Shown: positions 6,988 through 18,900 of the stretch, one piece after another | How the letters are laid out: every line of letters begins with the position of its first letter | Numbering within the stretch: the stretch's first letter is position 1 | From: a virus | DNA length: 20,262 nucleotides | Virus record (IMG/VR): IMGVR_UViG_3300001683_001128 | Span: 1-20,262 of that record | Direction: 5' to 3' (one strand) | Program-made: the position numbers and the translations under genes | The notes under the pieces: model-generated | The model's input: only the letters and a program-made list of their open reading frames with translations | Database searches by the model: none | Told to the model about the DNA's origin: nothing

Positions 6988-7392
6988 ATGAATAAAGATA
7001 TTTTTAAAACGCCCGATAAGCGTTGGAAAGATTTTGATTTAAATTTTTCCACTCATCCTGATACTGAAGATTTAACATTTCTTATTGATGATAACGCAAT
7101 AAAAAGATCAGTAAAAAATTTAATATTTACAAATAGAACAGAAAAATTATTTAATCCTACATTTGGTTCTGATATAACGTCAATGTTATTTGAAGATATT
7201 GACATAGTAGGTGTATCTTTTATTAAAGATACTATATTTAAATTATTACATACATATGAACCAAGAATTATTACTTCTGATATAAGAGTATCTTCGTTAA
7301 GTAATAATTTACGCGTAACAATTGAATATAGAATTATATCTAAACCAGAAGAATTACAAGTAATAGAAACGCTCATAGAAAGGATAAGATAA
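6988..7392 (+). CDS. 25: Baseplate wedge subunit gp25
   Basis: The 134-residue protein is of typical size for gp25 (T4: 132) and contains the family core at 43-70: NLIFTNRTEKLFNPTFGSD followed by LF. The glutamate and the N-P-x-F-G pattern are the hallmark of the GPW/gp25 family, also found in type VI secretion (TssE). The protein joins wedge and hub and helps start sheath assembly. The gene is first in its unit after late promoter 2 and its TAA overlaps the next ATG by one base (TAATG), which suggests translational coupling with gp6. Confidence 0.9.
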   Translation: MNKDIFKTPDKRWKDFDLNFSTHPDTEDLTFLIDDNAIKRSVKNLIFTNRTEKLFNPTFGSDITSMLFEDIDIVGVSFIKDTIFKLLHTYEPRIITSDIRVSSLSNNLRVTIEYRIISKPEELQVIETLIERIR

Positions 7393-9248
7393 TGAGTACA
7401 ACAGATAAATTGGGGTCAACTACCGAGCAAGATTTTGATGAAATTAAAAATAATTTAAAAATTTATTTAAAAAATCAAGGAGAATTTACAGATTATGATT
7501 TTGAAGGATCTGGTGTTTCATCCTTAATAGATATTTTGGCCTATAATACCCATTACATGGCATTGACTGCAAATATGACTGCCAATGAAATGTTTTTAGA
7601 TTCTGCAGTTCTGAGGAATAATGTTGTATCTCATGCTAGAAATTTAGGATATACACCTAAATCTAAAAGATCCTCTAAAAATGTTATAACTCTAACTGGA
7701 TTTACACAAAGTGGTGGATCTTCTAATCAAATAGAAACAGTAATATTACCTAAAGGATCTAAATTCTCATCTGGGGATTCGGGTAAATTTTATACATTTG
7801 TAACTAATAAAGAGTATTCATGTATCAGTTATGATGGATCTATTTTATTTGAGGATATAGAAATATTTGAAGGTAAATATGTCACCAATACTATTACAGT
7901 ACAGGAAAATGAAAAACAAATATATGAAATACCAAATAGAAATATTGACACCACTACCCTTAAGGTTAGTATAAAAGATTCTATATCTTCTACAACTTTT
8001 AAAGAATATAAATTAAATAAATTATTAACAGATTTTAATTCATCTTCAGGAATATATGAAGATTCAGAGTACTTTTTTCTTCAAGAAGGACATGATGAAA
8101 AATATGAAATATATTTTGGTGATAATGTTCTCGGTAAAAAATTAACTCCTGGCAATATTATTGAAATAACCTATATTATAACTTCTGGCCCTGAAGCTAA
8201 TGGAATTAAAACTTATACAAGAAAAGATTCTACTCCATATATAGGTTCACTTACATTAACAACAAATTCACCTTCATATGGTGGTGGTTTATTAGAATCA
8301 ATTGAATCTGTAAAATTAAGTGCCCCAAATACATTTATGGCTCAAAATAGAGCTGTGACTTCTAGAGATTATGAACATTTTGTAAGAGAAATATATCCAG
8401 AATTAACACAGATATCAGTATGGGGTGGTGAAGCGAATGATCCACCAATATATGGTAAAACATTTATAGCAATCAAACCTTTTACAAATGCAATTAAAAA
8501 AATAATACAAGATAGATTAAAAATATATAATGTAGCTTCTATTACACCAGAAGTTATAGAACCATATTATATGTTTCTTGAATTGAATGTGGATTTTATT
8601 TACGATAATACTATAACAAAATTTACTGAAAATCAATTATCTTCATTAGTTCGCGAAACTGTAGATAATTATAATTCTAGTACATTGTTGGAATTTAATA
8701 CACCTTTTAGATATTCAAATTTTTCCTCTTTAATTGATAATACAAATAAAGCTATAATATCTTCTAATACCACAATTAAAGTTAAACAGTATATAAAACC
8801 TTTACTAGGAACTGATCATTTATATGAAATTAATTTCTCTAATAAATTATATAATCCTTATGATTCATACAAAGGCCTTGAAGGTAAAGGATCTGTTTGG
8901 TCAAATGGGTTTTATAAAGATGGTGATAATAATATAATATTTTATCTTAAAGATTCTGGTTCGGGTAAATTAGAACTTTATTATCATCCTACTGGATCTA
9001 CAGAAATGGTAGTACTTGATAATGAATTTGGTACAATAGATTATATTGATAGGTATCCACTTCTTTCTGATGTTAATACAGAAGGGAAGATTATAATACC
9101 TTCATTAAATATAACAGGATTTCCTGGCAGAGATGAGTTTTTAATATTAACAACAATATTTAAATTTAATGATGTTGTTCCTATTAGAAATCAATTAATT
9201 CAAATTGAATCTATTAATATAGTTGCAACAAAAAATGAAAGTATCTAA
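7392..9248 (+). CDS. 6: Baseplate wedge subunit gp6 (Baseplate J family)
   Basis: The protein has 618 residues, close to T4 gp6 (660). The N-terminus has the wedge pattern with FEGSGVSSLIDILAYNTHYM and LRNNVVSHARNLGYTPKS. Near residue 320 is the Baseplate-J signature AVTSRDYEHFVREIYPE followed by VWGGEANDPPIYGKTFIAIK. gp6 forms the inner ring of the baseplate that opens on contraction. A good AAGGA lies before the start. The one-base TAATG overlap at both ends ties gp25, gp6 and the next gene into one translated unit. Confidence 0.9.
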   Translation: MSTTDKLGSTTEQDFDEIKNNLKIYLKNQGEFTDYDFEGSGVSSLIDILAYNTHYMALTANMTANEMFLDSAVLRNNVVSHARNLGYTPKSKRSSKNVITLTGFTQSGGSSNQIETVILPKGSKFSSGDSGKFYTFVTNKEYSCISYDGSILFEDIEIFEGKYVTNTITVQENEKQIYEIPNRNIDTTTLKVSIKDSISSTTFKEYKLNKLLTDFNSSSGIYEDSEYFFLQEGHDEKYEIYFGDNVLGKKLTPGNIIEITYIITSGPEANGIKTYTRKDSTPYIGSLTLTTNSPSYGGGLLESIESVKLSAPNTFMAQNRAVTSRDYEHFVREIYPELTQISVWGGEANDPPIYGKTFIAIKPFTNAIKKIIQDRLKIYNVASITPEVIEPYYMFLELNVDFIYDNTITKFTENQLSSLVRETVDNYNSSTLLEFNTPFRYSNFSSLIDNTNKAIISSNTTIKVKQYIKPLLGTDHLYEINFSNKLYNPYDSYKGLEGKGSVWSNGFYKDGDNNIIFYLKDSGSGKLELYYHPTGSTEMVVLDNEFGTIDYIDRYPLLSDVNTEGKIIIPSLNITGFPGRDEFLILTTIFKFNDVVPIRNQLIQIESINIVATKNESI

Positions 9249-11599
9249 TGAATATTTCAAATAGAATAAAGGAACAATTTCCAGAATATATTCGACAAGA
9301 TCATCCGAAATTTGTAAATTTTATTGAAAATTATTACAAATTTCTTGAATCTGCCGAATTAAAATTATTAATGCAATCTGGTACTTTTATTGTAGGCGAA
9401 ACTGTACAGGGTTCTGTGTCTAAAGCTGAAGCTATAATTAATTCAATTGACACAATAAATTCTAGAATATTTGTATCAACTCAAAATGCATTTGTTCCAG
9501 AAGATATTATATCTGGATCTACTTCTTCGGCGTATGGTAATTTTGTATCATATACACCAAATCCAGTTCAAACAATCGATCAACTTCTTGCATATAGAAA
9601 TGTTGATTCTTCTATAGATTTATTTTTTGATGAATTCCGAAAAGAATTCATGGCAACTATACCAAAAAGATTAACGGATTCACTAGATAGAAACAATTTA
9701 ATAAAAAATATTAATTCTCTTTATAAATCAAAAGGAACTACAGATGGTCATAAATTATTTTTTAAAATACTATTTAATGAATTAACTGATGTATATTATC
9801 CAGCAAAAGATATATTAAAACCAAGCCACGGTGATTGGGTATATGACACAATAATTAGAGTTTATGGCCAAATTTCTGACCCATCAGTATTAAATGGACA
9901 AAGACTTTATCAACGGAATGATCCATTATCATCTATTGTTAATAGTGCATCTGTTGATATTGAATTTGCTCATACTATATACGGCGATGAAGGTATCGAA
10001 TTAAACATTAATAAAGAAACTATTAAAGGTAAATTTATTAGTGGAGAAATTGGTCATATTATGGGGACTGATGGAATTGATTATTATTTCGAATTAGCTG
10101 AATTACCAACAAAAATAATAATATCAAATTCTGGCCAATATTATAAACAAGGGGAAGAAGTAGTATTATCAGGATTTCAATTTCCACCAATAGCTAAAAT
10201 ATCTAATACTTCAATTGGTTCATTATTAGATGTTGATATAATTAATGGTGGTAATAATTATGTGATTGGTGATAAATTAATTTTCACTAATACTGGTTCA
10301 CAAGGATATGGCACAAAAACGGCATCAGGAGAAATTGAATCACTTGGTGGTGAATTTACTCTTGAAGATAGTTTATCAACTATTATACAAGAAGATTATA
10401 CAGAATATTTAAGTGGTGTTAATGGTAATCAATTTATTCAAGAAGATGGCACAGCAGACATATCTAGTATATTATTGCAATATAGTGGCCAAAATTATGA
10501 TTCTATTCCTATATTATCAATATCATCAGTATTAGGTGAAGCAGAAGAAATTATATTAACATCTGACAATATTGGTGGTATATTAGATATAGATATATTT
10601 GAGCCTGGATTTAGATATACACCAATGGGTGATATTAATGCATATGAATCTTTAGTTATAAGAGACTTTTCTGGAATAGTTGATCTTACTATAATAGGAA
10701 AATATGTTACATCTTCGTCTGGTGGATCTGGACAAATTATAACTTTTTCACCATTAACAAAAGTATTAAAAGTTAGAGTAGATTCTGGCACATTTTTAAT
10801 TGAAGATACTTTAAATATTAATAATAATAATGGGTATTGTAAGATTCATTTAAATGAATCTGCTAAAATGAGCATTTCAACAAGTGTAATTTTTAATTAT
10901 CCTGGCAAATATATAGGTGAAAATGGATTTGTATCATCATTTGCAAAACGTATACAGGATTCGGTATATTATCAAGATTTTTCATATGTTGTTAAAATCG
11001 GAAGATCTATTAATTATTGGAAAGAAGAATTAAAAAGTACTATACATCCTGTTGGGTTTAATTTATTTGGTGAAGTTAATGTTATCAACTTACTAAATGT
11101 TGGTATTAAAGTGCCTACCGCTGATTGCACCACATTTACTCCAGATTTATTCTCTACATTATTTGTTATATTTGAAACTAAATTACAAATACCAGAAATT
11201 GTCTCACATGGAAGATATAGAATATCTAGATGGGATAAAAAGGAACATATAAGAACTAGTCCTATAACTGGAGTCAAAAATCAAAGAAGAATTGAACAAT
11301 TTAAATTTGCACAAACTGAATTTCTACTAAATAATGAATGGGATCCAAATGGTAACTATGATATTTCATTAGAAGATAATACTGGTTCTATAGAAGCCGA
11401 AAATGGAGATTTAATTGTTCAACAGGTTGGAAGATGGCTACAATCAGATACATTGCGTTATGGTGGACATAAAGGTAGAGGATATCCAATAAAATTTATA
11501 AATGATTATTTTCCATCAATATCCGCTGTTATAGATTATCCTGAAAATTACACACCGATTACACCACCTTCAGAAATAACAATTAAAAAAATCATATAA
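9248..11599 (+). CDS. Baseplate/virion structural protein at the gp7 position
   Basis: The protein has 783 residues. The N-terminus (FPEYIRQDHPKFVNFIENYY, then SSIDLFFDEFRKEFMATIPK and LYKSKGTTDGHKLFFKILF) is the type I associate with the large protein found between gp6 and gp8 in marine T4-like phages. T4 has gp7 (1032 residues) at this place, but I cannot show sequence homology to T4 gp7. The middle (about 280-530) is beta-rich with repeated small modules such as GGNNYVIGDKL and GFRYTP. Residues 47-66 and 88-103 contain a G-S-x-S-x-A-x-G module also present in the next two proteins. The end has a polar region with WDPNGNYDISLEDNTGSIE. It starts by TAATG overlap with gp6. A wedge role is inferred from position. 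Confidence 0.7.
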   Translation: MNISNRIKEQFPEYIRQDHPKFVNFIENYYKFLESAELKLLMQSGTFIVGETVQGSVSKAEAIINSIDTINSRIFVSTQNAFVPEDIISGSTSSAYGNFVSYTPNPVQTIDQLLAYRNVDSSIDLFFDEFRKEFMATIPKRLTDSLDRNNLIKNINSLYKSKGTTDGHKLFFKILFNELTDVYYPAKDILKPSHGDWVYDTIIRVYGQISDPSVLNGQRLYQRNDPLSSIVNSASVDIEFAHTIYGDEGIELNINKETIKGKFISGEIGHIMGTDGIDYYFELAELPTKIIISNSGQYYKQGEEVVLSGFQFPPIAKISNTSIGSLLDVDIINGGNNYVIGDKLIFTNTGSQGYGTKTASGEIESLGGEFTLEDSLSTIIQEDYTEYLSGVNGNQFIQEDGTADISSILLQYSGQNYDSIPILSISSVLGEAEEIILTSDNIGGILDIDIFEPGFRYTPMGDINAYESLVIRDFSGIVDLTIIGKYVTSSSGGSGQIITFSPLTKVLKVRVDSGTFLIEDTLNINNNNGYCKIHLNESAKMSISTSVIFNYPGKYIGENGFVSSFAKRIQDSVYYQDFSYVVKIGRSINYWKEELKSTIHPVGFNLFGEVNVINLLNVGIKVPTADCTTFTPDLFSTLFVIFETKLQIPEIVSHGRYRISRWDKKEHIRTSPITGVKNQRRIEQFKFAQTEFLLNNEWDPNGNYDISLEDNTGSIEAENGDLIVQQVGRWLQSDTLRYGGHKGRGYPIKFINDYFPSISAVIDYPENYTPITPPSEITIKKII

Positions 11600-11602
11600 A
11601 TA
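11595..11602 (+). promoter_or_regulatory. T4-type late promoter 3 (TATAAATA)
   Basis: Exact late-promoter consensus, 28 nt before the gp8 start. As at promoter 2, the stop codon of the upstream gene (TAA, 11597-11599) lies inside the element. An AAGG ribosome-binding site follows at 11618-11621. Confidence 0.7.
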
Positions 11603-11630
11603 ATATAATAAAATATAAAGGCAATTCCTT

Positions 11631-12983
11631 ATGAGTTCAATAGTATTAAATAAATTTAGAATAGAAAATGCAAATGTATTTTACGATTCATTTGCAAGCA
11701 GTAATTATTATCTTTCTTTAGGAAGGCCTAATTCTTGGGTTGATGATGAGTCACCACCAACTGCGTTTGAATCAAACCCACAAATATATAAAATTTATAG
11801 AGATATTATTTTCTCATTATATATAAATCAAGCTAGTGTAGCAATGGTTATTCCTAGAATAAATTGGATATATGATACAATTTATGATATGTATAATGAT
11901 GGTTATTCATCATCAAATCCATCTAGTACTGGTGCTACATCATTATCAGATTCTAAATTCTATGTAATGAATTCATCATATAATGTATATGTATGTTTAA
12001 GTAACAATTCTGGTGTACCATCTACTATTGAACCTACAGGTACATCAATTAATAACATTGTTCCTTCTGATGGATATATATGGAAATATTTATATACTAT
12101 ACCGACATCAGAAGTACAAAAATTTCTTTCTTTGGATTTTATGCCAGTTTTAGAAGATAGTACGATTGCTTCATTTGCCGTACCTAGCTCTATTGAAACT
12201 GCTATAATAACTTATCCAGGCAGTGGGTATGTTACGGGAACACATACACTTGTTATGCATGGTGATGGTTCTGGTGGTAGTATTGATATAACTGTAGATT
12301 CTAATGGTATAATAGATTTTGTTAATATACCAGCAGTAAATATGGGAACAGGTTATTCTTTTTCCTATATAGATTTAACTTCAATAGAAGACACTTCTGT
12401 TACAACTGTGCCAGCTGTAATTGATTTAATTATTAGTCCTTCCGCAGGTTTTGGTGGAGATAATAAAACATTATTTAATGCCGTATTTGTTATGACATCA
12501 GTAACAGTTTCTGATGATGGTTCTAATAGTGATATTATCACAAACCAAGAATTTCGTCAAATATCATTAATTAAAAATCCTACATCTTCAGGAGGATTAA
12601 CTACGGCATTATCATTATCAGCATTAAAAGTGATGAATGTTTCTGGATTTGGTACTACAAATTTTATAAAAGATGAAACGATAGTTGGTTCTAGTACTGG
12701 TGCCGAGGCAACAGTTGTTACTTTTGATCCGATCACAGGAAAATTGGAATATATACAACAATCAGAAACAGGACTAGGACTAGATTCTTTAGGTGATATT
12801 AAAGATTTTAGTACAGGAGATGTATTATCATCTTCAGAATCCGGTGCTGCAGCTGATGTGGACGGATTTACTGTACCAGAACAAGATTTATATTCAGGTA
12901 GTATATTATATACAGAAAATAGACCGCCAATATATCGGACGACAGACCAAGAAGAAAATATTAAATTAGTAATTGAATTCTAA
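11631..12983 (+). CDS. 8: Baseplate wedge subunit gp8
   Basis: The 450-residue protein aligns with T4 gp8 (334 residues) at diagnostic places: the start SKFR/LNKFRIENANVFYDS, VIPRINW near 80, the turn PSDGYIWKYLYTIP, FRQISLIKNP near 309 and the C-terminus ENRPPIYRTTDQEENIKL, which is nearly that of T4 (ENRPPIIMAMDQTEEINIL). The extra length sits in two places: about 190-300 (TYPGSGYVTGTHTL, beta-rich) and about 340-415, which carries a GSSTGAEATVV module. gp8 is the wedge protein that binds gp10, gp7 and gp6. It is the first gene after late promoter 3. Confidence 0.93.
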   Translation: MSSIVLNKFRIENANVFYDSFASSNYYLSLGRPNSWVDDESPPTAFESNPQIYKIYRDIIFSLYINQASVAMVIPRINWIYDTIYDMYNDGYSSSNPSSTGATSLSDSKFYVMNSSYNVYVCLSNNSGVPSTIEPTGTSINNIVPSDGYIWKYLYTIPTSEVQKFLSLDFMPVLEDSTIASFAVPSSIETAIITYPGSGYVTGTHTLVMHGDGSGGSIDITVDSNGIIDFVNIPAVNMGTGYSFSYIDLTSIEDTSVTTVPAVIDLIISPSAGFGGDNKTLFNAVFVMTSVTVSDDGSNSDIITNQEFRQISLIKNPTSSGGLTTALSLSALKVMNVSGFGTTNFIKDETIVGSSTGAEATVVTFDPITGKLEYIQQSETGLGLDSLGDIKDFSTGDVLSSSESGAAADVDGFTVPEQDLYSGSILYTENRPPIYRTTDQEENIKLVIEF

Positions 12984-12995
12984 ATAGGAATAATA

Positions 12996-15900
12996 ATGGG
13001 AATAAAAACAGATCTAAATGTCGCTCCGTATCATGATGATTTTACAGAGGACTCAGAATTTTACAGGGTATTATTTAGGCCTGGGTATTCTATTCAAGCT
13101 AGAGAATTAACCACACTTCAAACTATGCTACAAACCCAAATCACTAGATTTGGTAAACATATGTTTAAAGAAAATTCTATGGTTATTCCTGGCCAAGCCA
13201 CTCTTGATTTAGAATATGAAGCCGTAAAATTACAACCTTCATTTGATTATCCAGATCCATTTGATACAACACAAACTATTTCATCTGAGCCGGATTATTA
13301 TGTTGATGAATATATCGGTTCTATTATAACAGGTGCTACATCAGGTGTTTCTGCAAAAGTTGTTAATGCGGTTCAATTAACTTCAGATGATCCTATCACA
13401 TTATATGTAAAATATACTAAAACGGGTACAGTAACTGCTACAGATGGAACAGTTTCTGAAACATCATTTTTCATTGAGTCTGAAAAAATATCTTCGGATA
13501 AAATTATATCTGTATTTTCAGAAAATGATAATTCTGCAATAACTTTAGATTCAGATGCTACAGCTGTTGGTTGTGCAATTTCAATTAATCCTGGCGTTTA
13601 TTTTGTTAGGGGTCATTTTGTACAAAATATCCAAAAAACAATAATTCTAGATAAATATACAAATTTACCTTCCTATTCTATAGGGTTTAAAATTAATGAA
13701 TTATTAGAAAATCCAGAAAATGATAACAGTTTATTAGATAATTCAACTGGTACAACAAACTTTTCTGCTAAAGGGGCCCATAGATTAAAAATTGAATTAG
13801 AGTTTACCGCCTTTAACTTAAATACTTTACCAGACAGTAATTTTATTGAACTTATTAAAGTAATAGATGGAATTATAGTAGAAAGGGTTAATCGTACTGA
13901 TTATTCACTAATTGCTAAAGAAATGGCTAGAAGAACTTATGATGAATCGGGCGATTATACATTAGGATCCTATAATTTTAATTTAAGAGAACATCTCGAC
14001 AATGGATATAATGGTGGTGTATACACAACTACAGGTGATGAATCTAAAATGGTTCTGCAAGTATCTTCTGGTAAATCATATGTTAAAGGGTTTGAAGTTC
14101 ACACTCATATACCAAAATTTATAACTATTGATAAAGCTAGAGATTATTCATCTAAACAGAATGGATTAATTCCTACAAAATTTGGCAATTCTATTATTAT
14201 AACTAACGTATCAGGTATGCCTGATATTGTTGGTGATCATTCTAATATTACACAATACAATGAAGTATTATTATTTGACAAATTAACTACTATAGTTGGT
14301 CAAAGTTCAGGAAATCAAATTGGTAGTGCCAGAATAAAAGCATTAGAATACATTATGGGGGATATATCAATACCCGGCGAGCCAGGATATAATGCCCATT
14401 TATTTGACATTCAAATGAATTTAGATATTGATGTTGATCAATCGTCATCATATGCAATTGGTTCTTATATAAAAGGATCTATATCTGGTGCTACTGGATA
14501 TGTAGTGGAATCTACTACAAATCTTGGGTATGTAAAATTAAATAACACCACTGGAAAATTTGTAAACTCTGAAATTTTAGTATCATCAAATACAAATGAT
14601 ACCACTGGATCGTCTATATTAGGCTTTACTAAATGGAGTATTAGTAATGTTAAACAATTATTATCTACAGTTTTTGCTGGTGGTACTAATACATTCACTG
14701 CAGATGTAGATTTAAATAATTTTAAACTGATTATTGGACGGTCAACTTTAAATTATACTGCTGGTGTTGGTTATGGTACTGTGGATTTAACAGGGATTGG
14801 ATCAACATTTGATCAAGAATTATTAATCGGTGATATAGTTAGATATGAAGATTTTGGTGTAACATTATCTCTTGTAATAACATCAGTTATAGATAAAGAA
14901 AATGCCACATCTGATATTATATCAAATAATGCAAGTGTTGTATTTTCTACTGCTGCTGAAATATTTAATGCAAATCTTACTAGAGTAAGAACCACATTAG
15001 ATCCTGGCACAAATCCTACTCTACTATTCCCATTCAAAAAAAGGAATATTAAATCTCTTAAAATAGAACCATCTACAATATCAGATACTATATTTGAATA
15101 TAAACGACAATATATAGGCGTTGCAGATTCTAATGGAACTATATCATTTAATTGTAGTTCCATTGAAACATTTGGAGATTTGACTAATAAAAACTATATA
15201 TTATCTACTGAATCTGGCACACCTGCATATGTTGATATTAGTAGTAGTACTACAGGTATAGGTACAAATTCTATATCAATAACCAATACAAATTTAATTA
15301 ATCAGTCTGTTAAATTATTAGCAACAATTAAAAAATCTATTGGACAAGAAAAAACAAAAACAATAAACAAATCTACTAAAAGAATAGTATCTTCTAATTC
15401 ACTACTTGACTCTTATGGTCATAGAGTATTTGATGATACAATTTCTCTTGGAGTTACTGATGGATTTCAATTAAGAGCAGTATATGCTTCATCTGACCCG
15501 TTAAATCCAGCAGTTAGTCCAACATTAACTATATCAAATTTACAAGGTGCAACATCAGGAACTATTAATCCTGGCGATATATTAACAGGAGATCTTACAA
15601 ACGCACTCGGTGTGGTTATTTCCTTTGATTCGACAACAAATGTTATTGAATATTATTCAACATCTTATAATTTTGCTGTAAATGAAACTATATTATATAA
15701 TGATAATACCGCTACAATTTCTAGTTTAACTGATGGTGATGATAATATAGCCCAAAATTATATGTTAGATAGAGGACATCGACCATCTTATTATGATGTC
15801 TCTAGAATAGTTAGAACTAAAAATGGATTAATACCAAACCAAAAACAACTATTAATAATTTTTGATTATTTTACTCATTCATCAACAGGTGATTATTTTA

Positions 15901-18900
15901 CAATTGATTCATACGAAAATCAGATTAATAGATCCGATATTCCTATTAATATAATAAACACAACATCTTATAGTTTAGGAGATGTTTTTGATTTTAGAAG
16001 TTCAGTTTCTGTTCCTACTACCAATATCAATCATTTTATATTTGCAAATAGATCATTTGATTCTACTGGTGCGAATGTTATCAATCCACCTAGAATAAAT
16101 CATTCTATTACCACAGATTTTGAATATTATCTTTCTAGAATTGACCATCTTTATTTAAAACCTAATGGTGGATTTGTTATTCAAAAAGGTACTTCTTCAG
16201 AAGTACCAGTAGCTCCACCTCAATTGAAAGATTCGATGAAATTGTGTGCTATTAGTATACCAGCCTTTACCGAAGATTTAAGTCTGGTTAATATTATTAA
16301 AATTGATAACAAACGATATACTATGAGAGATATCTCTTCTATCGTTAAAAGATTAGACAGATTAGAATATTATACATCTTTAAATTTATTAGAATCTGAT
16401 ACTACGAATATGCAAATATTCGATGCTAATGGTTTTGATAGATTTAAATCGGGGTTTATGGTAGATAATTTTAATTCTTTTGCTTCAGGTAATTGGAATC
16501 ATATTGATCATAATGTTTCTATTGATCCAGATATTGGTATATTAAAACCATCAATTTCAGTACGCGATTGGAAACTTCGCGAACATATTGACGATGCTTC
16601 ATATATGAGATGGCTTCAAGAAGGACTTACAGAGACTCAAATATCAGCATCTAAAATTACAGCTGATATTAATAGAAGTGGTAATAATTATAGAAAAACT
16701 GGCCCTTTAATAACACTACCTTATGAAGATGTTATATTTACATCACAACATTTTGCTTCTCATATTGAAAATGTAAATCCTTATGCAATTCAAGTTTGGA
16801 CATCTGGAACTTTAAAATTAGATCCGCCTGGCGATACATGGATAGATACAAACAGCACAAGACATGATATAAATGTAGCGGGAAATTTTGATGCTGTGGC
16901 AAGAGATGCGGCAACTATGGGAACATTATATAATGCTTGGACAAATGTAGGCTCACCAACAGAATCTACTGTATCAACTTCGCAATTAACAACTGTTGCT
17001 GGAGAGCCTAGAATTACTGGCCCTTTACAGGATCTCATGGGGATAACAGGTCTACCAATGAGTTCCTTGATGGATCCAGGCACCAATCATCTTGATTGGG
17101 CTGTCCTCGCACATCAACAGTTTATTACTCAGGGAGCACTCGCGGGATGGGTGGAAGAACAACCTAATATTAAACAGATGCTGGCAGATGATCCTAATAT
17201 ATTTGATGATATTGCTGATGAATTGGTAATGGGTGACGGAACAATCGGTGGAGATAACTCCCTTCGCCAACTAGATCTAGAAACCCTTCGGGGCATCCCT
17301 TTAGATTCCCCAGTATATGCTGGCGTAAGATATCTTAGGGAAACAACACAACAAACTGAGTTTCAAACAGAAAATTTTACTGATATAACAACCATATCAC
17401 AAAACCAATCCAGATCTGGATTCACAATGCGAGCTGAGGAAGTAATTACTACGTCATTCACTGGTATGGATAAAAGAGAGGGTAGACTTCTTGCAAAAAT
17501 AAGAGCAAACAAAATTCGAATTTCTGCTTCAAATATGAAGCCAAACACAACTATATATCCATTCTTTGATGGATATGCAATATCAACCAATGTTTATAAT
17601 ACAGATGAGTCTACCGGCCCATTTATGACTGATGAATCTGGTTCTTGGTCAGGATATTTCAATTTACCCAATGGAATATATGATACAGGGGAAAGTGTTC
17701 TTAAATTAACAGATCATAAATTTAATAGTAATATTAAAGGGATAGTAAAGACAACATCAGAAGGTGTATATTCTACTCATGGTAGAGAAATGATAGAAGA
17801 CTGGAATTTTACATCTACTAGAAATGGTAGATTAAGTCCGGTAATGGTGACAGATCAAACTCTACTTAACAGTCCAGCTCATAAACGTACAGAAACATCT
17901 TCAACTACTTCTCAGCGGACAGGCCCGACTACGCAAGTGGACATTGGTGAAGCTAGTACTGATTGGGCTAGAGTAGACGGCAAACTAGTTTATATTGATC
18001 CATTAGCACAAACATTTGTTGTTGGTAACAATGAGCCTGGCGGTGTTTCGTCTGAGAGAGGCGGTGTATTTATAACTAAAGTTGATTTATTTTTCCAAAC
18101 TAAAGATGAACATCTCCCTGTAAATGTATCTATAAGAACCACATTAAATGGATACCCTACAACAACAATTGTACCATTTGGCGAAGTTATATTAAACCCT
18201 GTAGATGTTAATATTCCAACACCTAATAGTGATGGTACTACACCAACTGAAATGATACCAACAACTTTTACATTTGAGGCTCCTATTCATCTTAAAGAAG
18301 GTCATGAATATTGTATAGTTATTATTTCTAATTCAAATGAATATACATGTTGGGTATCAACACTCGGTGAAAAAGATCTTGCTGGGAATTCTATTTCTAC
18401 AAATCCACATCTTGGTGTATTTTTTAAATCACAAAATGCTTCAACATGGACACCAGAACAAGAAACAGATTTAGCATTTACTTTATATAAAGCTGAATTT
18501 GATACTGCTTCTTCTGGTCTTGTTAGATTTAAAAATAAATTATTAGTTGATGCATTTACAGTTATTCCTAATGGACTCGAATTTAAATCTGGACAAAATA
18601 AATTTAAAGTCCATAAGAGTAATCATGGATTTTCTCCAGCAACAACTTCACATACTGTACAGATTACTTCTGCTTCTGAAATTATTGCTGGTAATGGTAT
18701 AGCGGGAATTCCATTATCAGAAATAAATAAAATTCATACAACTATCACTGATATAGAAACTGATTCTTTTTGTTTACCAACAACCACTTTTGCAAATGCA
18801 ACAACCAGAGGTGGTGGTAGGATAATTAGAAGTTCTAGAAATCTTCCATATGAAATAATTCACCCAACATTAAGAACTATAGATTTTGAGGATACTTCAA

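Noticed and set aside
14813-15163. Minus-strand frame of 116 residues inside the giant gene
   Set aside because: It has no ribosome-binding site or family resemblance and lies entirely antisense to a continuous coding frame.
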